In this document: positions 44,955 through 53,393 of the stretch, piece after piece
How positions within the stretch are numbered: the first letter of the stretch is position 1
Layout: each line of letters opens with the position of its first letter
Assembly (NCBI GenBank): GCA_017469115.1
Contig: JAFUGY010000093.1
Coordinates: forward strand, 24,349 to 88,348
Direction: 5' to 3'
Length of the DNA: 64,000 bases
Origin: Oscillospiraceae bacterium
Lineage (GTDB): Bacteria > Bacillota > Clostridia > Oscillospirales > Oscillospiraceae
The notes under the pieces: model-generated
Told to the model about the DNA's origin: nothing
Databases searched by the model: none
Seen by the model: only the letters and a program-made list of their open reading frames with translations
Made by a program: the position numbers and the translations under genes

Positions 44955-46667
44955 ATGACAAAGTTTTCAGAGATGCAGTATGAAAGGCCAAATCTCGACG
45001 AGCTGAAAGAAAGCATGCGAAAGCTCACCGGGCGCCTTCAGATGGCAAAGACCTATGGGGAGGCGAGAGCGGCTTTCCTGGAAAAGGATAATCTATCCCG
45101 TCATATCGATACATTGATGGAGCTGGTTACCATCCGCCATTCCGTGGATACAAGGGATGCCTTTTATGCCGACGAGCAGGATTTTTGGAATGCCGCTGTA
45201 CCGGAGCTGGAAGAGTACCTGCAGGAATGGACGCTTGCAATGCTGCAGTCTCCATTTCGTGCTGATTTTGCAGAAGAATACGGCAATCTGATGTTTCTCA
45301 ATGCCGAAATATCGTTAAAAACATTTCTCCCCGATGAAGTATTTATTTCCGCCATGAAGGAAGAGAATGATGTTTCCAACGCCTATGAGAAGCTTCTTGC
45401 CTCGGCTGCGATCCCTTTTGAGGGTGGGGTCTATACGCTCTCTCAGTTGACACCTTTTAAATCAGATCCGGATGACGACAGGCGTCTGAACGCCTGGAAG
45501 GCGGAAGGGCAATGGTATAAAGAACATCAGGCGGAGCTGGACGGGTTTTATGATCAGCTGGTGCACCTGCGCGACCGCCTCGGCAGAATGCTTGGGTATG
45601 ACGGATATACCACACTCGGCTATTATCGTATGGGCCGGAACTGTTATACAAAGGAGGATGTGGAAGTCTTCCGCACTTCTGTTGTGAAGTATGTGGTTCC
45701 GGTGGCTGAGCAGGTCTTCCGCCGGCAGGCGGAACGTCTTGGAAAAGAATATCCGATGAATTATGCGGATAATGCGCTGGAATTTCGCTCCGGGAATCCT
45801 CGGCCGGCAGGCTCTCCGGAAGAGATTCTCGCTGCAGCCAGGGATTTTTACAACGAGCTCTCTTCGGAAACTGGCGTTTTTTTCCGCACGATGTTGGAAG
45901 GTGAATTGCTGGATGTCCTCTCTACCGAGGGCAAGCAGGCAGGAGGATATTGTACAGGGATCCCGGAGTATGAAGTTCCCTTTATTTTTGCCAACTTTAA
46001 CGGCACCCAGGGAGATATAGAAGTGGTGACGCATGAGGCCGGACATGCCTTTGCAGCCTGGATGAACCGAAAGAGAATTCCGGTGGAATGCATCTGGCCG
46101 AGCATGGAAGCCTGCGAGGTGCATTCCATGTCAATGGAGTTTTTTGCAGAGCCTTGGGCTGATTGTTTCTTTGGCAGGGATGCACAGAAATTTTTGTACA
46201 GTCATCTCTCCGGGGCGCTGACGTTTATTCCCTACGGCACGATGGTGGACCATTTCCAGCATATCGTCTATGAAAAGCCGGACCTTACCCCGGCACAGCG
46301 CCATGCAGTCTGGAAAGAGCTTTCAGGTATCTATCTGCCGTGGATGAAGCTCGACGGGGAAATCCCATTCTATGCTGAGGGAGAAGCCTGGCAGAGGCAG
46401 CATCATATTTATTCCAGCCCCTTCTATTATATTGATTATTGCCTCGCTCAGACGGTCGCCCTCCAGTTCTGGAAGCTGATTCAGGAGGATCGTGAGAATG
46501 CCTGGCGCCATTATATGGCTTACACCAAACAGGGCGGCAGCAGGACTTTTACCGATCTGCTGGAACATGCCGGGCTGCAGAGCCCCTTTGAAGAGGAGTG
46601 CCTGCGCTCAGCATGCGAGAAAGCGGCAGCGTGGCTGGAGCAATTTGACGCATCTTCTCTTTGCTGA
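44955..46667 (+). CDS. M3 family oligoendopeptidase
   Basis: 570 residues from the ATG at 44955, which has AGGGGG upstream; an in-frame ATG at 44919 also has GGAGG seven bases before it, so a form 12 residues longer is possible. The zinc site is VTHEAGHAFAAW with the distal Glu in MEACEVHSMSMEFFA, as in PepF/M3 peptidases. The family cuts short cytoplasmic peptides. There is no signal peptide. It lies 15 bases before tldD, in what looks like a proteolysis operon. Confidence 0.92.
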   Translation: MTKFSEMQYERPNLDELKESMRKLTGRLQMAKTYGEARAAFLEKDNLSRHIDTLMELVTIRHSVDTRDAFYADEQDFWNAAVPELEEYLQEWTLAMLQSPFRADFAEEYGNLMFLNAEISLKTFLPDEVFISAMKEENDVSNAYEKLLASAAIPFEGGVYTLSQLTPFKSDPDDDRRLNAWKAEGQWYKEHQAELDGFYDQLVHLRDRLGRMLGYDGYTTLGYYRMGRNCYTKEDVEVFRTSVVKYVVPVAEQVFRRQAERLGKEYPMNYADNALEFRSGNPRPAGSPEEILAAARDFYNELSSETGVFFRTMLEGELLDVLSTEGKQAGGYCTGIPEYEVPFIFANFNGTQGDIEVVTHEAGHAFAAWMNRKRIPVECIWPSMEACEVHSMSMEFFAEPWADCFFGRDAQKFLYSHLSGALTFIPYGTMVDHFQHIVYEKPDLTPAQRHAVWKELSGIYLPWMKLDGEIPFYAEGEAWQRQHHIYSSPFYYIDYCLAQTVALQFWKLIQEDRENAWRHYMAYTKQGGSRTFTDLLEHAGLQSPFEEECLRSACEKAAAWLEQFDASSLC

Positions 46668-46682
46668 GGAAAGGAGAAATCG

Positions 46683-48116
46683 ATGAAAGCACCATTTTCT
46701 GTTTATCTGAGCGGGATCCGGAGCGGAGCGGAGGAGCTTGTCCGTCTCCTGCGAAAAAAATATGAGTATGTAAGTGTTCTTGCGACCGACTCCTGCGGTT
46801 TTGCCGTACGCATCTCGCAGAGAGCCCGGTCAGTCAGCAGTGAAACCATGACCACCGAGCGCGGCCTCGTGGTTCGTGTTTGCAGAGATGGGCAATACAG
46901 CGAGGTCAGCATCAATCATTTTGATGCCTCCTGCCCGGAGCATGCTGCTGCCGAAGTGGAAGCCGAAATCGAAAAACAGCGTGCTCTTCTCTCTTCACTG
47001 GGTGTAGGGGCATATCATACCCCTGTTCTGCCGGATGACCCGTTGACACTTTTTGTTGAAAAAGACTGCGAAGTTCTCCCTGAGGAGACGGATATGAAGA
47101 CCCTCGTGGAGAGCCTTACCGCTCTGTCCGATCGGGCGATGACGCTTTCTTCCGAGCTGCTGGACTGTATGGTTTCCGCCCAGTCAACCCATATCTGCAA
47201 ATTATTCCTGACCGAAAACCGGAATCTGGCCCAGAGCTACGTCTATTCCGAAGGCACTGTTATTGCATTAGCCAGCCGTGACGGCCGAACGCAGACTGGA
47301 TATGAAGGCCTCTCCGGCCTCGGAGGAAGCGAGCTCCTTACCGGGCTTGGAGAGAAGATGGAAAAGTCTGTCTCCACGGCACTGGAGCTGCTGGACGCGG
47401 AGCATATTGAACCGGGAGAGTATGAGATTATTACCTCACCGGAAGTTTCGGGCGTTATTGCCCACGAAGCGTTCGGGCACGGCGTGGAGATGGATATGTT
47501 TGTAAAGAACCGTGCCATGGGAAAAGATTATATCGGCAAGCGCGTGGGCAGCGACCTTGTTACCATGCATGAAGGTGCCCTTTGCGCGGAGGATGTGACC
47601 AGCTATGCCTTTGACGATGAGGGCACCCTCGCCGGTGACGTAATCGAGATTGAAAACGGTATCTTGAAAACCGGCATCTGCGACGCACTCAGTGCTATGC
47701 GGCTGGGGGTTGCTCCTACGGGTAACGGCAAGCGCGAGAATTTTGAGCACAAGGTTTACACCCGCATGACCAACACGATTTTTGACTCCGGTACTGATTC
47801 CCTGGAGGACATGATCGCCTCCATTCACCATGGTTATCTGCTTGAAGGGGTGGAGAGCGGCATGGAAGATCCCAAGCATTGGGGGATTCAGTGTATCATT
47901 AAACTCGGCCGGGAAATCGTGGACGGAAGGCTGACCGGCAGGGTTGTAGCTCCGATTATTCTCACCGGCTATGTGCCCGATCTGCTTGGCAGCATCTCCA
48001 TGCGGTCACCCGAACGGAAGGTTTTCGGTACCGGTGGCTGCGGCAAGGGCTATAAGGAATGGGTCAAAGTTTCCGACGGCGGCCCCTATCTCAAAACGAA
48101 AGCGAGGCTCGGATAA
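46683..48116 (+). CDS. tldD: TldD metalloprotease subunit
   Basis: 477 residues. The zinc site HEAFGHGVEMD (HExxxH) marks it as the catalytic subunit; other family marks are GEYEIITSPEVSGVIAHE, GTLAGDVIEIENG, RMTNTIFDSG and GTGGCGKGYK. TldD and TldE form a barrel-like protease that trims unfolded peptides and matures some microcins in Enterobacteria. Here tldE follows directly. No obvious precursor peptide gene was seen next to it. Confidence 0.93.
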   Translation: MKAPFSVYLSGIRSGAEELVRLLRKKYEYVSVLATDSCGFAVRISQRARSVSSETMTTERGLVVRVCRDGQYSEVSINHFDASCPEHAAAEVEAEIEKQRALLSSLGVGAYHTPVLPDDPLTLFVEKDCEVLPEETDMKTLVESLTALSDRAMTLSSELLDCMVSAQSTHICKLFLTENRNLAQSYVYSEGTVIALASRDGRTQTGYEGLSGLGGSELLTGLGEKMEKSVSTALELLDAEHIEPGEYEIITSPEVSGVIAHEAFGHGVEMDMFVKNRAMGKDYIGKRVGSDLVTMHEGALCAEDVTSYAFDDEGTLAGDVIEIENGILKTGICDALSAMRLGVAPTGNGKRENFEHKVYTRMTNTIFDSGTDSLEDMIASIHHGYLLEGVESGMEDPKHWGIQCIIKLGREIVDGRLTGRVVAPIILTGYVPDLLGSISMRSPERKVFGTGGCGKGYKEWVKVSDGGPYLKTKARLG

Positions 48117-49397
48117 ATGCTGGATACTGTTATTTCTCTCCTGCGTTCTGCAGACGTCTATGCCTGGGAAGTCAGCGATGTATTTACGGAGGCCTGGGAG
48201 TTTTATATGATTCGCCACGCACTGGACCAGAACCGTGTCCGGCATGTGGAACATCTCACCGCCAAGGTTTTCCGCCTTTCGGAGGATGGGGAGACGATGG
48301 GCTTTGCCTCCTGTGAAATTCCTCCGACCGCCTCCCGGGAGGAAGCCAAAGTATTGATTGATTCCTTGTCTTATCGCGCTTCTCTCATCAAAAACAAACC
48401 CTATACCCTCTGCAAATCGAAGAAAGCCGACGGGGGTTCCCATCTTCCAATTGATCCGGAAGAAATCTCCCGTATGTTTCTGACTACGATGCGGGGTATT
48501 CCGGAGACTCCCGGAGAGGATGTGAACAGTTACGAGATCTTTGTCGCATCCAAAAAACGGCGCTTTCTCAACTCCGAAGGAGTGGATGTGGAAGAAATAT
48601 ACCCCGACAGTATGATTGAGGTAGTCGTCAATGCCCGTGCTCCGGGGCACGAAATTGAGCTCTATCGCAATTTTAAAAGCGGAACGTGTGATGCTGAATC
48701 CCTCAGGCGTGATGTCCTTCGTGCCATGCAGACCGGGCGGGATCGCCTCAAAACCGTCGATACCCCTGCATTGGGAAAAGCAGATGTGATCTTTTCAACT
48801 GTGGATGCCTGTGAAATATATTCCTATTTTGCCGCACGACTCGATACGGCCATGATTTATCGGAAGATGAGCACCTGGGAGTTGGGTAAGAGTGTCTGCC
48901 CCGTTTTTTATGGGGATGCTCCCAGCCTTTCCGCCGTGCGTGAGTTACCAAATTCTTCTGCCAATCGTCTCTATGATGCTGAAGGTGCACCCATTCGTGA
49001 TCTGCCTCTTCTGGAAAACGGCATCGCCCGGAATTACCACGGCAGCAGAATGTTTTCGGCTTATCTCGGCCTGGAGGACTCGTTTATCCCCTCCAATTAT
49101 GTTGTGGAAGGCGGCATCAGGGGAGAGTCAGAGCTCCGGCAGGACCCTTATCTGGAGGTTGTGGAGTTCTCCGATTTTCAGGTCGATGTCGTGACGGGGG
49201 ACCTCTTCGGAGAAATCCGCCTTGCCTACTGGCACGACGGGGAAAAAACAGTGGCGGTCAGTGGTGGCTCTGTTTCGGGCTCCATGCTGGATCTGGCAGA
49301 GAATATGGCTCTTTCTTCCGAAACGGTGCAATACAACAACTGGCGTATTCCTTCCGTTACACTGTTGAAAGGTGTAACGGTCACCGGGATTGTCTGA
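48117..49397 (+). CDS. tldE: TldE (PmbA) subunit
   Basis: 426 residues, homologous to TldD but lacking HExxxH (VDACEIYSYFAARLD lies at that place), as expected for the non-catalytic partner. The C-terminal part has SNYVVEGGIRGESEL and GDLFGEIRLAYWHDG. The ATG directly follows the tldD stop. The family is also called PmbA. Confidence 0.9.
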   Translation: MLDTVISLLRSADVYAWEVSDVFTEAWEFYMIRHALDQNRVRHVEHLTAKVFRLSEDGETMGFASCEIPPTASREEAKVLIDSLSYRASLIKNKPYTLCKSKKADGGSHLPIDPEEISRMFLTTMRGIPETPGEDVNSYEIFVASKKRRFLNSEGVDVEEIYPDSMIEVVVNARAPGHEIELYRNFKSGTCDAESLRRDVLRAMQTGRDRLKTVDTPALGKADVIFSTVDACEIYSYFAARLDTAMIYRKMSTWELGKSVCPVFYGDAPSLSAVRELPNSSANRLYDAEGAPIRDLPLLENGIARNYHGSRMFSAYLGLEDSFIPSNYVVEGGIRGESELRQDPYLEVVEFSDFQVDVVTGDLFGEIRLAYWHDGEKTVAVSGGSVSGSMLDLAENMALSSETVQYNNWRIPSVTLLKGVTVTGIV

Positions 49398-49956
49398 TTG
49401 CCCTTCCTGTAGCTTTATGAGAAAAAAGTATCTCTCAGATTATATTCTGGAGGAGCGGACAGATGCCGACAGCGGGAAAATCAGGCGTGTGCCCGTTTAT
49501 CGCGGCAGATATTATGCCTTTTGTTTGCAAGGCGGGCAACTTTTGAAGACAAAAAAGCTCTTTACCTCACTGACTGTGCTGTGCATCCTTGCTTTTCTCT
49601 CTGCACTAGTGGTCAATGCTCCCTGCGGCCATCGCTGGTATGTGATGTTTCCGCTCGCTGTGATGGTGTTTCCGCTGTTTTTTCAGGCGGAGAGCTGTCT
49701 GCTGCTTTATACTTCGGGGAATAAGCTGACGCGGGAGCAAAGAGATAAAACAGAACAGAGAATGATCTTCACTTCGGCAATTCTTGGTGTTTTTTCACTT
49801 TTTTCCCTTGCAGGACACATAGTTTCTATGGTAATATATAAAGAAACGTGGCGGGATGTTGTTTATCTCGCTGCCGCAGTTGTAATTTTTGCTTCCTCTG
49901 CGGTGATGATTGCAAAGCGAGCTACCCTGAAAACAGAGGAACTCTCGCAAAAATAA
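49390..49956 (+). CDS. membrane protein of unknown function
   Basis: 188 residues from a TTG overlapping the tldE stop, or 179 from an ATG at 49417; neither start has a good ribosome site. A hydrophilic N-terminus (about 50 residues, many Arg/Asp, with SDCPSC if the TTG is used) precedes four hydrophobic segments, two around 60-115 and two around 130-180. I do not recognise a family. Its overlap with tldE suggests co-expression with the TldD/TldE protease. Confidence 0.65.
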   Translation: MSDCPSCSFMRKKYLSDYILEERTDADSGKIRRVPVYRGRYYAFCLQGGQLLKTKKLFTSLTVLCILAFLSALVVNAPCGHRWYVMFPLAVMVFPLFFQAESCLLLYTSGNKLTREQRDKTEQRMIFTSAILGVFSLFSLAGHIVSMVIYKETWRDVVYLAAAVVIFASSAVMIAKRATLKTEELSQK

Positions 49957-50016
49957 GTGGTATATTCCAGCGATAAGCTGAGATATAAATACTTTTTTGG
50001 AGGAAAAAGAAAAAAG

Positions 50017-52257
50017 ATGAACAGATCCAGATTCCTGGCATTGCTTCTGGCATTGGCTATGGTGCTCACCTTAGGGGGAGTCGCTTTCGCAGAAGAAAAA
50101 GCGGAAGATGCTCCTTCTACTCTTGTTTATGCTACCTCGACCTTCGGCCAGAAGTTCAGCCCCTTCTTCGCAACAACGGCCTATGACATGGAAGTTGTTG
50201 ACCTGACCCAGGGCCTACTTCTTGCGGCTGACCGCGGCGGCGCCATTGTAGAGCACGGCATTGAGGGTGAAACCCGTACCTAAAACGGCACGGATTACAC
50301 CTACTACGGACTCGGTGATGTCGAAGTCGTCCAGAATGAAGACGGCACGGTTGACTATAACCTCACCATGCGTGATGATGTTGTCTTCTCCGATGGTGTC
50401 CCTGCAACCATTGACGACGTGATTTTCAACATTTATGTTCTCTGCGATCCGACTTATGACGGATCTTCCACCATTTATGCAATGCCGATCGAAGGCATGG
50501 AAGACTATCGCTCCGGCATGGAATCCCTCTTCAGCCTGCTCGCAGCAGCCGGCCGTGACAATGAAGACTTTACCTATTGGGATGCTGACACCCAGGTTGC
50601 TTTCTGGGCTGATGTAGACCAGGCTGGTGAAGCATTTGCACAGGAAATCGTGGATTACTGCAAAGGTGCAGGCTACAATGAAGCAGAAGATTCCGTCGCT
50701 GCCTGTGCTGCCAACTGGGGCTTTGAACTTGCTGAAGATGCCACCGCGGCTGATTTCTTTGCCAACATGGTAGAAGCTTACGGCGGTGATCTCGCAGCCC
50801 TTTCCGATACGGAAACTGCCGGCTCCAGCCTCTATGACCTGATGAATGATTATGCAGCCTATTCTGTCGGTGTTTCCACAGGCAACGGCGCTGCAAACAT
50901 CGCCGGTGTTGTTCGCACGGGCGACTACACCATGACCGTTCATATGACGGAGTTTGATGCCACTGCTATCTACAACATGGCTTTTACGGTAGCTCCTCTG
51001 CACTACTACGGCGATGAATCCCTCTATGATTATGACAACAACAGCTTCGGCTTTGTGAAGGGTGATCTGAGCATCGTCAAAGACAAGACCACTCTGCCTG
51101 TTGGCTGCGGCGCTTATGTATTTGATAATTATGATAAGGGTGTTGTTACCCTCAAGGCAAATCCCTACTATTTTGAAGGCGAACCTGTAACCAAGGTCAT
51201 CCTGATGCAGGAAGCAGTCGATTCCGACTATGTTCCCGGCACGGTTACCGGCACGTTTGATATTTCCACCCCGACCATCAACAGCGATACTGTTGCAGCC
51301 ATCAAAGATGCAAACTCCAATGATGAACTCGTCGGTGACACTCTGACCACTTACCTCATTGACTATCGCGGATACGGCTATCTCGGTATTAATGCCGACC
51401 TTGTCAACATCAACGGTGAACCGGGTTCTGAAGCTTCCAAGGCACTTCGCAAAGGCTTCATGACGCTCCTTTCCGTCTATCGTGACACGGTGATTAATTC
51501 CTATTACGGTGACCGTGCAGCTGTCATCCAGTACCCCATCTCCAATACTTCCTGGGCAGCTCCCAAGCCGGCTGACGAAGGCTACAAGGCAGCTTATTCC
51601 GTCGATGTGGACGGCAACCCGATTTACACCTCTGCTATGAGCGATGAAGAGAAATATGCAGCTGCAAGAGAAGCCGCCATCGGCTACTTCAAGGCAGCAG
51701 GCTTCACCTGGGATGAAACGGCAGGCAAATTCACCGATGCAACTGATACTTATGAAGTTATGATCCCCGGCCAGGGCCAGCAGGATCACCCGGCTTACGG
51801 CGTAGCAGTAGCAGCATCTGAAGTGCTTGCTGACCTCGGCATTACCCTCCAGGTGAACGATGTCGGAACTTCCGTCTGGAACAACGCGCTCGAAGGCAAC
51901 ACCGCTATGATGTGGGCAGCTGCGTGGCAGTCAACCGTTGACCCGGATATGACGCAGGTTTACCACAGCGACAATGCACACGGCAACGGCACCAACTCCA
52001 ACCACTATTCTGTGGATGATCCTGCACTTGATGAACTCATCGAAGCAGGTAAGAGAAGTGCTGATACCGAGTACCGCAAATCCGTCTATAAAGAAGCCAT
52101 GGAGATTATTATGGACTGGGGCTGCGAACTCCCGCTCTACCAGCGCAAGAATTGCTATGTTACATCCAGCGTTCGTATTGACAACGACACCATGCCGAAA
52201 GACATGACACCTTACTGGGTATGGTATGCCGAGATCAATACTCTCGCAGTTCAGTAA
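50017..52257 (+). pseudogene. peptide-type ABC transporter substrate-binding protein, interrupted by in-frame TAA
   Basis: A family 5 (peptide/nickel) binding protein of about 746 codons. The signal peptide ends GGVAFAEE (a signal peptidase I type site) and there is no lipobox Cys. The frame is broken at 50281-50283: ...GETRT-TAA-NGTDYTYYG..., where a Tyr or similar codon would be expected; the same frame is open on both sides. Downstream parts match the family (MRDDVVFSDGVPATIDDVIF, GCGAYVFDNYDKG, YLGINAD, WAAAWQSTVDPDMTQVYHS). It is longer than the usual 530-600 residues because of an extra helical stretch around 165-270. It could be a real nonsense mutation or a sequencing error; the intact operon behind it favours error or a recent change. 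Confidence 0.8.
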
Positions 52258-52279
52258 TACCAGAAAAAGTTCTTTTTGC

Positions 52280-52309
52280 GCACGAAAGGGGCTTTTGCCC
52301 CTTTCGTGC
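52280..52309 (+). terminator. strong intercistronic hairpin after the binding-protein gene
   Basis: Twelve-pair perfect stem GCACGAAAGGGG / CCCCTTTCGTGC, loop CTTTTG, no T run. Such hairpins often stabilise the 5' binding-protein mRNA and let only part of transcription continue into the permease genes. Confidence 0.6.
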
Positions 52310-52388
52310 TATTGGTGTTTTATGGCCTTTTGCAAATCGAGGAGAATCATCTACTGGAAATCATAACAAAGAAAGCGTTGGAGTTGAA

Positions 52389-53378
52389 ATGTTCAAATAT
52401 ACCGTAAAACGGCTTTTGTACAGCGCTATCATTCTTTTCTTCGTGATGTTTATCATCTATGCGCTGATGTATAACATGCCGATGAGCTTTGTTGAAACCA
52501 AGGCAAGGGAACTTGCCTCTCGCCCGGGTGCCAACAAGAGCTATGCTGAATGGCTGGCTGACCTCAATGCCCAGTATGGAATGGACAAAGGGGTCGTCGG
52601 CGGATATTTTGTCTGGATCGGCAATGCCATCCGCGGTAACTGGGGCGACAGCTGGGCATGGACGATTCCCGTGACCCAGGTGTTTAAAAATACCGTCTGG
52701 TATAGCTTTGCCCTCAGTGTGGTTGCCTATATTTTTGAAATCCTGATTGCAATTCCTCTCGGGATTACTGCGGCAAAAAAACAGTACAGTTTCACGGATT
52801 ATTTTACTACCGTTGTTTCCATGATCTGTATCTCCATGCCGACATTCTTTCTTGCAACTTTATTGAAGTATATTTTTTCTGTCAAGCTGGGTTGGTTCGA
52901 TCTCTCCGGCATGCAGGGCAGAAATTACATGAATCTTTCTGACTTTGGAAAATTCCTGGATGTGGCAAAGCATTTTGTGTTGCCGTCTATCACGTTGATC
53001 ATTATCAACATCGGCGGCCTGATGCGCTACACCCGTACCAATATGCTGGAAGTGCTTAATGCCGATTATATCCGTACGGCAAGAGCCAAGGGTGTGCCTG
53101 AGAAGAAAGTGATCAATTATCATGCTTTTCGCAATACCCTTATTCCGTTGATCACCACACTCGGCGGGATGCTGCCGGGGCTTTTCTCAGGTGCTCTGAT
53201 TACGGAATCTCTTTTTGCCATCCGCGGCATCGGCTATGCTTCCTATACTTCCATGACACAGGCAGACATTCCGTTTATCATGTTTTATTTAGCATTTATC
53301 TCGATTATGACACTGCTCGGGAACCTGATCTCCGACCTCTTGTATGGTGCGGTAGATCCCCGTGTGCGTTTGAGCTGA
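52389..53378 (+). CDS. ABC transporter permease (DppB/OppB type)
   Basis: 329 residues, six membrane segments. N-terminal MFKYTVKRLLYSAIILFFVMFIIYAL is typical; the ATPase-contact EAA loop is DYIRTARAKGVPEKKVINYHAFRN, followed by ITTLGGMLPGLFSGALITESLFAI. GGAG lies five bases before the ATG at 52389. First permease of the operon, 131 bases after the binding-protein gene. Confidence 0.93.
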   Translation: MFKYTVKRLLYSAIILFFVMFIIYALMYNMPMSFVETKARELASRPGANKSYAEWLADLNAQYGMDKGVVGGYFVWIGNAIRGNWGDSWAWTIPVTQVFKNTVWYSFALSVVAYIFEILIAIPLGITAAKKQYSFTDYFTTVVSMICISMPTFFLATLLKYIFSVKLGWFDLSGMQGRNYMNLSDFGKFLDVAKHFVLPSITLIIINIGGLMRYTRTNMLEVLNADYIRTARAKGVPEKKVINYHAFRNTLIPLITTLGGMLPGLFSGALITESLFAIRGIGYASYTSMTQADIPFIMFYLAFISIMTLLGNLISDLLYGAVDPRVRLS

Positions 53379-53393
53379 GGAAGAGGTGCTGAA

